64,000 nucleotides of DNA from Talinum fruticosum (lineage: Eukaryota > Streptophyta > Magnoliopsida > Caryophyllales > Talinaceae): the NCBI GenBank assembly GCA_021018815.1, contig JAITYX010000048.1, forward strand, positions 2,658,501-2,722,500, read 5' to 3'. The first letter of the stretch is position 1, and the number at the start of each line of letters is the position of its first letter. The notes under the pieces were generated by a model. That model did not search any database. It saw nothing but the letters and a program-made list of their open reading frames with translations, and was not told the DNA's origin. The position numbers were made by a program, and so were the translations under genes. Shown here in pieces: positions 50,291-62,719 of the stretch.

Positions 50291-50984
50291 AAAAATTACA
50301 TCCTTTTCTGAAAAAATTAAAAAATATACCAAATGCAGTTATGATGTCCTTGATTATATTGTGAGAAGTTCATAATCCAACTACAAACAAAATGGTACAA
50401 AATATCGGTATGATCAGCATTGATTGCTATTGACACTTGTGTCCCAATTGATTATTAGGCTCACAAAAAGAAAACGAAAAAGAACTGACAAAATAAAAAG
50501 CGCACATTTTTATTGTTGTTGTACATGGCGGAGAAGATGACAAGTATATGGCGGCATTGGCAACAGTGACTAGACTCTGGTATATGATAACTTCTCTTAT
50601 ATGTATTTGGGAGTATTTATTAATCGCCATATGTTATAAGATAGTTGATGGAATGAAAAAATAAGAGGAAATTTGTGGGTTTAATCTTTCTTTTTTTCTC
50701 CTACGAGTATATGCTTTCGGAAGCATTTTAGAATTTACAAATTTATCAATTGTATGGTAATTTCGAGTTTATAGATCATCATTAGTGTAAATGGTAGTAT
50801 TTTTTATTTTTAAAAATTTACCTGTTATTTTCTTAATCCCCTTTTTTAAAAAAACGTTATCTTTTTATAAGTCTGAGTTTGTATAAATTTAGATCTGGAT
50901 CTGTAATATAAGTGACGTTATTAGTTACCATGAGAAAACAACTACATTAATTTTTTTTGTCTATTACACTCGAAGGAAATACTT

Positions 50985-51150
50985 AGCGAAGCGAACGTCT
51001 TATTCTTTATGCAAACAAGCAAAAATAACGTCATAAAGGTGGTATACTTAACAGCAAAATGATAACACATAAATCATCAATTTATTTCACCATATGGCAT
51101 ACCTAAAATTCAAAGAGCTTCTCTGGGATCATCTGTGAAGTAACGAAGAC
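50985..51150 (-). repeat. Dispersed repeat, inverted partner at 1.6 kb
   Basis: The reverse complement matches 1612-1765, including ATCATTTTGCTGTT and TACCACCTTTATGACGT. It lies 1.4 kb after the terpene synthase. Confidence 0.5.
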
Positions 51151-51384
51151 GCTTAGTTTTCTTTCATGGCGGAGCTCCATTACACACAACTGTGTTCCTA
51201 GAAATCGTTGACCAAAAATTTATTAAAATTTATGTGTAAACATTTTTAAAAATTATAAATTATTAAAAGTGACACTCACAAAAAAATAATTAGTACATAT
51301 AAATTTAAGATTATTAAAAAGACAATATCCTTAAATAAATATTTTAACTCCTTGGATAAATTATCTGCACAAAAATAAGGTTAT

Positions 51385-51545
51385 TACATTAAAATAAACT
51401 TTACTTTGGAGGGTTTGGAAGATTATATACCATATTATAACATTAACCATACATGATCTATACTTGAGAAGTATTTATCATATCTAAATCAAACCACTTT
51501 TTTGGACAAATTTAAACTAATATATGGTATGTAACCATCCAAGAA
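51385..51545. mobile_element. Diverged relative of foldback MITE FB2
   Basis: ATTAAAATAAACTTTACTTT then GGAGGGTTTGGAAGATTATA at the left, and a GGTATGTAACCATCCAAG block at the right, resemble the inverted ends of FB2. Confidence 0.4.
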
Positions 51546-51984
51546 ATAAGTGATACGATTTAAAAATAATAAATACCCCTAAAATATAGTGCGACGGACG
51601 ATTAATGTTATAAAATTCGTCCAACCCCCTCCCCCAAATTACAGTTTATATTACTCCAATGACCCACAAAAATATCGTCCTATTAACTGCTTTTATTGTT
51701 TTATTTGTCTTTTCGCATTTTCAACATATTTTATAATTTAATAATAGTTTCACTCTTCATAATATATCAAGTCCAATATCTATTATGTGTTATTAACTAT
51801 TTTACCCATTGATTTCGCTTTGTCCTTCATTACAATTCCTGGGAAATTCTATCAGATTCTTTTATCCTCTCTTTTCGCCTTTTCTTTCATTGCTTTATGT
51901 GCTGACTTGGTTGTCGGAGGGATCTTCCTCAGGTAAATAACTCGAAACCAACCTTATTTGCAAGTTAACATATGCACACAGATA

Positions 51985-52003
51985 TGTGTGTGTGTGTGTG
52001 TGT
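51985..52003. repeat. (GT)n microsatellite
   Basis: About nine GT units in a row. Confidence 0.8.
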
Positions 52004-52954
52004 AAGGATGGTAATGTATAGATGGTATAATACATTTTTTTATTCTCATAAAAAATAAAGAGAAAGTGGTACCATTGGGGAAATAATATTTTCGTTTCAG
52101 AGGACTATCAGAAAGAAAGAAAAGCAGTGGGGCGAGAAATATCCCAGTTTCCCAAGAATAGAGATAGGCTTGAGGATAGAGAGTAGGAGCGAATGGCCAC
52201 ATGATTAGTCAAATCAAAAGCGTCGTGTTACTTACACATTTTCTGCATATAATTTTCTTTTTTTTGTAACAAGAATCTTTTACATTAACGGTTTAAATTT
52301 AACAATAAATAATTTTTATAATTGAGATTATACTATATATTAAAATTTACTCTCATTTAGTATTTGTCAATTTTAAAAATATTAATATTATATATGTAGT
52401 ATGAAAAATCAATAGTTTTACAAAGACTCATAATACTAAAGTTATTATAAGGTACATTTTTAGATATTATTAGATAAAGAAAACATAAATATCATACCAA
52501 AAACATCAAACTAACATTAGTTTATGATACACATAACTTGTGAAACATTCATGTATTTTAAACAATAAGAATTATTATTTTGATAAAAAAATCATTACAT
52601 GTTTTAATAAATAGGAGATAAAACACAAATAATTCAAAATTTAAAATAAACATAATTACATTCCATGCATTGCATGGGTCTAGAAACTAGTTATAGAAAA
52701 TTTTTGATTTGACAAACTAATTAGACAACTATCGAGTTATCGATTAAAGTACAACAGACTAATCGCTATTTGAACACCTATCCACTACTTAAACAACTAA
52801 TTTTACTGAGCAGAGTCAATTCCTACGGAAGATCTTCACTTATATTTTATCATTTCCCTCATTTTTGCTTCAATGACGAGATTCACGACCAATGCATTAA
52901 TCATCTATCATTCTATCCAAACTACATGTTTGTCATAATTTATACTTCTCACAA

Positions 52955-54050
52955 ATAAATAAACCACAAGTAAGTACTCGAGGTGTCGAACCATGGGGAG
53001 AAGGGTTTCAAGTAATAGAACCTAATTTGAGCGGCTCAATCTTAGTCAAATCAAATATAGAGCTTTAAATGATGAAAATCAAAGTAAAAGAAAGCTAAAA
53101 ATATGGTTTGATTGTAATTTTGCGTATTAACAAACTAATTAGCCAAGACAAGGTCCTAACTTACTCAACTTAAGTTAGCAAATAAAAATTGTCGGTTGCA
53201 TCGAGAAAGCTCACCCAAACCCATGTTCATGGGTCATGAGATAGTACAAGTGGCCTAACCACCTATTTTGATGGGGTTAGTGCAAATATACCATTAGTTT
53301 AGCAATCCTCGGACCTAGTTTAGGATTGGGCTATTTTTATGCCAAAATTCCGGCCATTAAGCTCTCGTACACTAACAAATCGAAGTCACCTTTTGAAATA
53401 AGTCAACCCCTAAAATATGGATGAAACCTCTTTTAAGTATTTCATCGAACGCTTGATAGGCATGAGTGAAAAACTCAAATTTGTAAGTATAAATTGGGTT
53501 TGACTAAGCCTAATACATGACTATTAGTCATCAAAGACCCAATCACAACTCAAGTCAACTAAACTACTAAGTAAACATCATAAAATCTAAACTAAAGCCT
53601 AACCTAGCAACAACACAAATAAGCATGGAGAGGAGAGATAAAACTAAACTAACTTGCGTAAACCAAGCAAATAAACATAAATCAATAAAAAGGTAAAAAA
53701 TTTAAATAAAATATTAACTTAACCGACATTAGTCTAACAAAATTAACAAGTACAAAATAAGAAACAAAGAGAGAGAGAGAGAAGAAGAAGAAGAAAGTTT
53801 AGCCATTTATGCTTCAAATCTTTATGTTTCACAATCTTCGACCCAAAACTACTACACTAATCTAACTTAATTAATCGTCCTCATGGAGTTTTATTTTGAA
53901 TAATTATAAAGTTAATCTAACTCCTAAACTCTAAGCAAGAGCTCTCTAAGAAGCCTCTTTCGGATCTCGACGAAATAGCCTTGTATAATTAGCAAAACCC
54001 GGAAAACATGTCTCTCACGCAAAAATTGCAGGTGCTAATCCCCTTATTTA
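52955..54050. repeat. Unclassified retroelement-like repeat
   Basis: The segment begins with AACCACAAGTAAGTACTCGA and GGTGTCGAACCATGGGGAG, a wording I associate with widespread plant LTR/LARD-type repeats, and continues AT-rich without coding signs. Ends were not found, so the assignment is weak. Confidence 0.25.
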
Positions 54051-54054
54051 TAGT

Positions 54055-56080
54055 TAGACTCGGGCATTGGACGAGGGTGTCCAATGGGTTTAATTGGGTG
54101 GGCTGAAAAAATAGGGTTAAAACCCATTTGATAACTTAAATGGACTGGGCATGAAATGGGCCACCAATTAAGTGAATTTTTGGGCCTAGGCCGGGCGGGT
54201 ACCGGGCCACCGTGTTTTGTTGCTCTCACACTCTCACACGCTTTGTCTCTCGCTCCGTCCATCGTGTTTTGTTGCTCCACCGTCCTTTCCTCCCTCGTCT
54301 CTCTCTCTCTCTCTCTCTCTCTCCGCCGTCTTCCCCCATCTCACTCGGTGAACCGAAGCCGGAAGCCTTTCCGTCACCTTCGCTCTTCTTCCATCGTCGG
54401 TGAATCGGCGCTCTCTCTCGCTTCCGCCGAAATCTAATTTGGCATTTGTCGACTAATTCTTCACTAGTTATCCACAAAAAGGTACTGGAATTCTTTCTCT
54501 CAACTTTGATGCTTAATTGGTTTCTAGGTCTAGAAATTTATAATCTTGAGGTCTTGGAATTTTCTATTTTTTGGTGGGGTGGGGTGGGGGTGCTAGGGAG
54601 GGAGATTTCGGTTTTAGGTTTCAATTTTCAGTTTGAGATTTTAGTTGAGATTAGTTGAATTGCTCTTGAAGGATTCGAATTGTTGGGTTGATGTTGGTGT
54701 TGAATTGTTGTCAATTCGTGTATTTTGGATTTGTGAATTAGCATTGTTCAAATTTGGACTCAAACTGTTGGTATTCTTCTAATTCTTGCCTCGCTTATTT
54801 TCGGTTTTGCGCTTTAATTATTGAAGTTTGATGCAACTGTTAGTTCAATTCTTTTGATTTAAGCAATAATTTCTTGCACTCTGCTCTTCGATGTCTAGTT
54901 TAATGGCTGATGGTCAATTCTGAATTGTTTTTAGTTTAGGTTAGTTTAAGTTTCAAGATTTAAGCCTTCGACTTGCATTTGCAACCTGATTTTAATTTAG
55001 TCCATCGTTATGGTTCGATATAAATCCCACTCCCTAAATTTACTATAACAGTACTCCTTCAAACACTCTAAGCTTCGTAAATTGTTGTTACGGTTCGTGT
55101 CTATTTTCCGATAAATCTTCAATCTTGTTATAAATACATTCCATTTTGATTGTCTCTTCGGATAAACCTTCGAATGTCTCTCCTACACACGGATGTTACA
55201 TTTTGCAGCGACAGTCGACATATGTGGGTTATTGTTTATTTTATTTGTACATATCTACCATTTTTCGTCACTTTGGAGATCTTCGTTTGCTCCTTGTAGT
55301 TTGGACCGCTACCTTTACTCGACTCTTGTGATTGAGCCTTGGTCATAAATCCAATTCTTTGCATGTTTTTCCATTTTGAAATCTGCTGTTATATCAATTC
55401 TTATTGGTGCCATTCATTTCGACTATTACATTGATAATTTTGCTAAAAATCTTATGATTCACTTTGGGAGACTAATTGAAAGCTGCACATGACTCTAGAC
55501 ATACTAGATTGTATAGTTGGAAAAAAGTATAGTTTGAGTTGTAGATAACCTCAACAACGATTTCCTTCATGAAGCAAGTAGAATCATGGTACGTGGACGA
55601 AGACATTTGAGGATAGAAAGCTTGTAGCATTTGTGCAAATTCTCCTTCTTTTCTACGAGTCTCTTTTATCATTGTTTACGTGTTCTATAAAATTTTACCA
55701 TTGCTTAAATCATTTTGTTCACGCTATGTACAGTTTGTTCTGCGAGTATTCGGTGTATATCCAGCCCAAGAATCGGCTTGGTAACTAGCTTGGCTTATGT
55801 ATAGATGTTAATCATGTCTTGGTTTGTCTCGGTTGTCATTGTGAGCTTTCTGAAATGTTCGTTGCAAGTGTATGACATGATTAATTGTTTGAATTTCGAT
55901 GCATAGACCTTTCACATTATGCATTAAAGTTTAACATTTGCTTCAATTACTCAAATTGGGTGGGCCTTGGGTGGTCAAGGTCATTTGACCCATGACCCGG
56001 CCCGACCCATTTAAAAATTACTGCCCAGCCCGACCTGTTAAGCAAGTGGGCAGCCCAGCCTGGCCCGTTGCCCAGGTCTA
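54055..56080. mobile_element. hAT-like element E6 carrying a gene-5'-end-like insert
   Basis: Ends TAGACTCGGGCATTGG and CCCGTTGCCCAGGTCTA (inverted), flanked by tttatagt (54047-54054) and cttacagt (56081-56088), 6 of 8 matching with only transitions. Subterminal regions are GGGCC/CCCGGCCCGACCC-like. Between them lies a segment that looks genic: a CT-rich leader with coding-like texture (54225-54480), a donor-like AAAAG/GTACTGG and an acceptor-like TTTTGCAG/CG near 55208. No transposase is seen. I read this as a non-autonomous hAT element with captured host 5' sequence; the donor gene is not identified. Confidence 0.7.
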
Positions 56081-56088
56081 CTTACAGT

Positions 56089-57160
56089 AGTGGTATACAT
56101 GCTGTGGCAAGAAAGGAACCAAAGGCAATTCCATGTACAATAAAGGGCCAGCAGTGTCATTGTGCAGCGATAAGATGGACATTAAGGTGTCATTTGCTAA
56201 ATGGGAAAAATATTTACAGAACATGGGTTGCTGGGCTGAGATTGATAATGTATTTTTTTGAGTAAGGTGTATATAAATTTTGGGTGAAATGGTGAAAAGT
56301 CCGACATTTTTCCCAAAAAAGGAATTATAGATACATTAATTAATTACACAATAAATATATTAGTAAAGTATTGGTTAAGGTAGTATTAGTCTTACATCGG
56401 TAAAGAGGAGAACACAATAAATTTGATTCCTTGAAAGCACACTTATAAGGAAGATTTTTAAATTAAACACTTATGTCTCGAACAGGAATTACACGCTTTC
56501 TCAAATAAAATAAAATTACACGACATAACTCTCATTGTCTCACTAGCTACGACTGTCCTAGTTTGATATTTTATGGTCAACAAAAATAATTTTGACCATT
56601 ATTTACTCACACACTAAATAAAAATTATGTCATTACAAAGTATTTCAAAAACTTTAGAAGTAATACTTTTGGTCGCATTTCATCACAATAAGACATACCA
56701 ACTAAGTGTCATTTGAGGTGGTAGCGACTTCGTCCCGATAAGGAGGAGATTAAAGCTCGAATTCTTGAAAGCGAACTTATTGGGAGAGTTTTACCTTAAA
56801 TGCCCGCGGTCTAGAAAAATACCACAATGTGTCAAACAATAAAGAAAGGGTAACGATATATGTCTCGTATGAAGACACTTTTAATGTCTTACCTTAACCT
56901 ATATTAATGTATTTTATTATTTGACTCACTATTTTTTTAATAATTATGATTAATTATTAATATAAAGTTTTAATAATCGTCGGTTGTGAGTATCAAATGA
57001 CACCCTAATTTTATCATCCATACCCGAATGTGTGCCACACATGTAATTTTATAAATAATAAAAAATTATGGATAAAATGATGATTTTACATAATTTGTAA
57101 ATTGTAATATAATTCTATTGTTGAATCATACCATTTATTTTTAATTTATTGCATGATATA
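56089..57160. other. Gene-free stretch, possible MITE at 56340-56930
   Basis: A TTGGTTAAGGTAGTATTAG block near 56375 and a CTTACCTTAACCTATATTAA block near 56890 are roughly inverted, which may mark the ends of a ~0.6 kb MITE. Nothing else is recognised. Confidence 0.25.
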
Positions 57161-57828
<668 letters not shown>

Positions 57829-57999
57829 TTTTTTTCCCAACAACTTACGATGTATTTTCACACAAAACAAGTATCATATCACATAAAAACAAATATAGGA
57901 CTTATCATTTATATTTTCAATTTTGTAACATGTTATCGTTTTTTTGAAATTATTAATTTATAGTTTGTGAGCTGTACGTGTGCACGTATGTTATTGCAG

Positions 58000-58015
58000 G
58001 AGGTGCGTATGTGCG

Positions 58016-58057
<42 letters not shown>

Positions 58058-58095
58058 CTAAGCAAACTCTAAGCCAGAGGTCAAGCTAGCCCCTA
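58000..58095 (+). promoter_or_regulatory. Proximal promoter of the P450 with (AT)n tract
   Basis: TATATATACATATATA leads into an (AT)n tract to about 58054, ending roughly 42 bases before the start codon. The TATA function and the microsatellite overlap, so start-site choice may vary with repeat length. Confidence 0.4.
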
Positions 58096-59230
58096 ATGGA
58101 GTTTTCTTGGGTTCTCTCTCTCCTCTTTCTATTCACCATACTAACCTTGTTTAAATTCTCAAAATCCCATAAAAATGCATCAAAACATCACAAATTACCT
58201 CCAGGCCCTCCAACTCTGCCCATCATAGGAAACCTGCACCAGCTCGCAACCAATAAAAACACCCTACCTCACCGCCTCTTTGCTGAGCTCGCTACGGCGT
58301 ACGGTCCTCTCATGCACCTACGCCTAGGGAGGTCCCCACCATCATCGTCTCCTCAGCCGACATGGCAAGGGAGGTAATGAGGACCCACGATGCTGTGCTT
58401 TGCAGTCGACCAGGGTTCCTATTGGCTGAGCACCTCTACTATGGCTGCACCGACATCGCCTTGGCCCCCTACGGAGAGTACTGGCGGCAGACACGGAAAA
58501 TCGCCACCCTCGAGCTCTTCACTGCTAATCGGGTCCAGTGGTTCGGGGCAGTTAGGGAGGGGAGGTGGCCAATCTTGTCAAGTCAATAGCCATGGAAGAA
58601 GGCTCCGTGGTTAACCTTAGCGAGAAGCTTTTTGGGCTTGCTTTTGACATCACCTCAAGGTAATAACTAATAATGTTTATATAATTAGCTCCAATTGATG
58701 TTGTTAAGTTTATATTATTTTAATTAATTTTTTTATTTATAATTATTATTATTTTATAATACTAATAATATATTAATTATTAAATTATCAATATTATCCT
58801 TAATTATTTATATATTTTTTTCAATTTTATCATTTTAATAAAATTTTAAAATATTTATTTTTTTATTATTTTCTTCCTTCCTGAATTTTGATCCCCTATT
58901 TCATTTGATAAAATCATGAAAGTTTGTCTGGCTTACAAGCTTACCTTATCCAGAAGCCGCTTTTATATATATGAAAAATTTCAATTTTTTCGCGTTCGTC
59001 TTCTGGGCTTGCCAAAAACTAGCCTTGCTTGCCTAGCTCCCAAATCATAATCATCCACCGCATTACTGTAATTGATCTAAAGCAGTCCTGATTTTTTTTT
59101 TTTTAAAACTAAAACTCTCACAGCAAGTATTTGATGAAATATAGTCATTGAAAATTAAGAAACAAAACAGGGAAGTGGAGAGAGAGAGAGAGAGATAAAT
59201 TGGGGAGGAGAGAGAAACAAAAATCTAAAT

Positions 59231-59264
<34 letters not shown>

Positions 59265-60891
59265 AACACAAATCAGGTAGGAAAGAGGGAGAGACAAGAA
59301 ATTGAGGAGAGATAGAGACAGAACATCAACAGATTTTTCTTAGCAAGGAAACAGAGGAAAGTGAGAGGGAGCAATAAAATTTATGTTGCACCGTTTGTTT
59401 ACTAACTGATTTAATTTTTTATTTTTATAATTGTCTCCCACCTTTTTAAAACTTTAAAGTATTTTGATGTATAGGAAGTAATTTTTATTCTTTTATAAAA
59501 TTATTTTTTTTATTTTAAATATATGACTACTTTACTAATTTTATTCTTTTTAATTTTTTTATTTCTCACTTTTTATTAATTTATCTTCATTTCTAAAAAT
59601 ATTTTGAGGGCAACTTGAACTTTTAATATAAATTTTATTATATATTTTATGTTTCGTTAGTATTTTCATCATAGCCTTAAAAGAACATTTATTTTGAAAT
59701 CGAGGAATATTAATTAACTAATATCCATTTAGCATAGGATAGAGCACATGTAACATTTAATATTAAACCCTTTGACGAGCTCGAGGCAAGCACGGTGTTA
59801 CGTTGGTTAGTTTTGCTCAATCCAATAAACTAATAATTCTGAATTTATAAGGAAAAAATTTCATGTAATTAATTGAGTTTTGAGTAAATATTTTTTTAAC
59901 ACTTACCTTTTCAAATTATTATTTACTCCTGTTCTTCACGCATTACCATACAAACCAAAATTACGAAAATGCTCCTCCTCTCTTTCCTCTCTCTCCCCGA
60001 ATCCATTCTCACTCCTCAAACTCAACCGAACTTCAGTGTACTGACCCAATTGTCGCAACTCGACCTAAATGCATCGGCCATCACAGGCCACGGCAACGAC
60101 CGGCAAGATGATGATCGGACTCATAGTTATCAGGTGAGCCTCCCTACCCTACCCTACCGATGGCGCTGTTCTACCCTTCCTTCGACATCCCCAAACTCTT
60201 TATCTCTGCTCCAATCTTCATGTTCCCATTGGACATATTTTTAAAAAATTTGGTCTGAAAAATTGAATATTGTCTTGACAAAAACCTAATATGAATGTAC
60301 AAAGAAAAAATAAATATTGAGTTTCTGAAAAAATAAATATGAATACTCCATCCTCCCCCTAATCCTCATATATAGGTATTATTTTTTTTACTTTTTTCTT
60401 CTGTTAGTAAAATTATCTCTATATATTAATTATAATTTAAAGTTTATAATTGTATTGTCCTTTGTGTCTCCTTTTTAAAAAAAAATAAATTTACATAATA
60501 AAGAACATTTTTTGAAAATTTTAGAAATTTATGATAATTTGTCACAGAAATAAAAGAAAGTAAATAATAGTTCGAATAGGTTCCGGTAAAAAAATACTTA
60601 CCGAAATCTCTCGAGAAATGAAAATTGACACAAAAGTAAAGGAGCTTGTGCTCAGTTCAGTTTTGCTTACGCTGACGATGTGTGTTAAATTGTCACTTTT
60701 TTCTTCCATTCAATGTGTATACATTCAATGTACACAATATTCATTCAATGACATTATTCATTCAATGTGTTGCTGGAAAGTAACTGAACATAATTTAATG
60801 TGATGATTTAAACCATTTATTGCAATTCCTCCATTATAGGCAATTTAGATGTCTAATAGTATAATTGATAACTTTTAAAGTTTGTATTTAT

Positions 60892-60979
<88 letters not shown>

Positions 60980-62081
60980 ATCGATTTTTACCTCTCCTTA
61001 CGAGTGATCAGACCTATTATATATTCCACATTAGAATCTACAACATATGTTGAGAATTTGAAAAAAACAAAGGGGGATAGGTGGGCTTTAGGCTGCAATA
61101 AAAATGGGCTTATACCAATTAAGTTCCAAAACCCAACTAAAGCATTAAATTTCATCGTATGCTCATACATTCAACCAAAACCAATAATGTTTCAGGGACC
61201 AATAGGAAAGGAATCAAATCAAATGCATACGCTACTCTAGATACCAATAATAACTCATAACAATAAAGTTGTCATTTCTATTGATTAAGCCTATTCGAAA
61301 AGTTGTATAAAAGTTATCATATATTTATATTTTCTGTTTGTTTATATTTAATTTTGTTTATTTATTCTCTTTTCTATTAATAATTTATGTTCGTTTTTTC
61401 TCTTTTTGTTTGTTTCTATCCTTTTCTGTTTGTTTATGCTTATATATGATATTTTTGTTCGTTTTTACATAATTACGAACATGTCCTTACATAAAAACCG
61501 ACATAAATAATATATATAGCATAAACAAACAGAAAAGAATATAAACGAATAAAAACAATTAATAGAAAATAGCATAAATGAACATAAACAAACATAAATG
61601 AACAGAAAATAGAAATAAATGATAGTTTTTATGTGATTACGAACGGTAATTAACTTAAGAAGAGATTAAAATATTTAAAACTGTGATATACTACTAATTA
61701 AAGGCTTGATATATGAATTCTTTGGGCAGATTAGTTTTCAGCAGAAAGGGTAAAGAGGTGGAAGAATTTAGAGCATATGTGGTGGATGCAGCTGAGACTT
61801 CAACAGGGTTTTCAATTTGTGACCTTTACCCATCAATCAAATTCCTGCCTTTCATCACTGGGATGAGTAGAAAACTCCAAGACATGGTTAAGAGATCTGA
61901 TAAGATACTTGATCCCATAATTCATGACCATATTTCTAACAAGGATAGGCATCAAGGAACAGGAGAAGATGATTATAAAGACTTGGTGGATGTTCTCCTC
62001 ACATTTTACAGAGGTGATGACTCTCCATCCCACGCCTCTCAATTCTCTCTCACTATGGAGAATATCAAGTCTATTGTTTTG
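58096..62081 (+). CDS. Cytochrome P450, CYP71-clan (CYP71D-like), 5' part
   Basis: Two exons are visible: 58096-58659 and 61730-62081 (donor TCAAG/GTAATA, acceptor GGGCAG, next donor TTTTG/GTAAG). They give about 306 of the usual ~500 residues. Seen: an N-terminal membrane anchor (residues 1-24), the [17 protein letters not shown] hinge (34-50), the C-helix WRQTR (about 130-134) and, in exon 2, a [15 protein letters not shown] block and a LVDVLL block before the I-helix. The I-helix oxygen-binding motif, ExxR and heme-cysteine loop would lie in a further exon not seen by 64000. Family role: ER-bound monooxygenase, often acting on terpenes. Odd: exon 1 needs one extra G near 58327-58329 and one near 58559-58562 to stay in frame. 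The intron after ITSR is 3 kb and full of repeats. Confidence 0.85.
59884..60601. mobile_element. MITE in P450 intron 1 with exon-like insert
   Basis: The left end GTAAATATTTTTTTAACACT and the complement of the right end (GGTAAGTATTTTTTTACC) match, and inner blocks CAAATTATTATTTACT also pair. Inside, 59969-60135 has coding-like base use and ends in a donor-like TATCAG/GTGAGC, which suggests a captured exon. The same MITE family occurs at 62368-62566. Confidence 0.55.
60894..60973. repeat. (AT)n microsatellite in P450 intron 1
   Basis: About 40 AT units. Confidence 0.92.
61310..61645. repeat. Imperfect palindrome next to P450 exon 2
   Basis: TTTTCTGTTTGTTTAT, TTCTATTAAT and TTTGTTTATG-type blocks on the left return as reverse complements on the right (ATAAACAAACAGAAAAGA, ATTAATAGAAAATAGC). 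The arms are about 150 bp around a centre near 61460-61500. The structure ends about 85 bp before exon 2 and could fold in the pre-mRNA. Confidence 0.6.
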
Positions 62082-62367
62082 GTAAGTTGGTTTCTACTTC
62101 TAGCGGTTATGGATATTAATGGGCACACCAGTTTTTCATACAAAATTTATGTTGTGTTAATATCAATTCTCAATTCCACCCCCTTTGTCCTATTGAAATC
62201 GTCTTGAATTTGTTTTAAAGGTTAAATTGTGTTGATTTTGACCATTGATTTATCAAATATACACTAATTTATAACAGGAAATTAATTCCTCCATTACATT
62301 ATTTTAAAACTTATAAGAATATATAATAAAAAATTTGAATCATTTTCATTTACCTTATCCATGTTTT

Positions 62368-62566
62368 GGTAAGTATTTTTACACACCTTATCTTTTCAAA
62401 TATTATTTAGATACCCCTTTCACATCTACATCAAAATTCCTTTCATGTTTGTTATTTATTTTTATGCAAGTTATTTTGGTAAAATTTAAGGTTAAAAATT
62501 ATTTGATATAAAAGTAAAAGGGTAACTAATAATTCGAAAAGATTAGAGATATAAAAGATATTTACC
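62368..62566. mobile_element. Short MITE in P450 intron 2
   Basis: The left end GGTAAGTATTTTTACACACC and right end GATATTTACC are inverted; CTTTTCAAATATTATTTA and its complement lie inside. 199 bp, same family as 59884-60601. Confidence 0.55.
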
Positions 62567-62719
62567 ATAAAACCTAAAAAAGAATATGAATATTCTATTT
62601 TTTTTATTTTGCCACTTTTCCTCACAAGTGCACTATAAAGAAAGGAAAATAGCCTATATGTTAAAGCTGGAAAAAAGGTTGTACCTATTTAAAACGTGCA
62701 AAATTTATTTTGTGTAAAA

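Larger units (their letters stand above)
49615..54046. other. Gene-free stretch between the terpene synthase and element E6
   Basis: No coding exon recognised. It contains MITE remnants (49988-50290, 51385-51545), a dispersed repeat (50985-51150), a leader-like segment ending near 51932 (GATCTTCCTCAG/GTAAAT), a short (GT)n run (51985-52003) and an unclassified repeat (52955-54050). Short open frames here have no family signature. Confidence 0.35.

Noticed and set aside
54156..54437. 93-codon frame as a host gene start
   Set aside because: It begins in the subterminal array of hAT element E6 and continues into a CT-rich leader; at most a captured 5' fragment.
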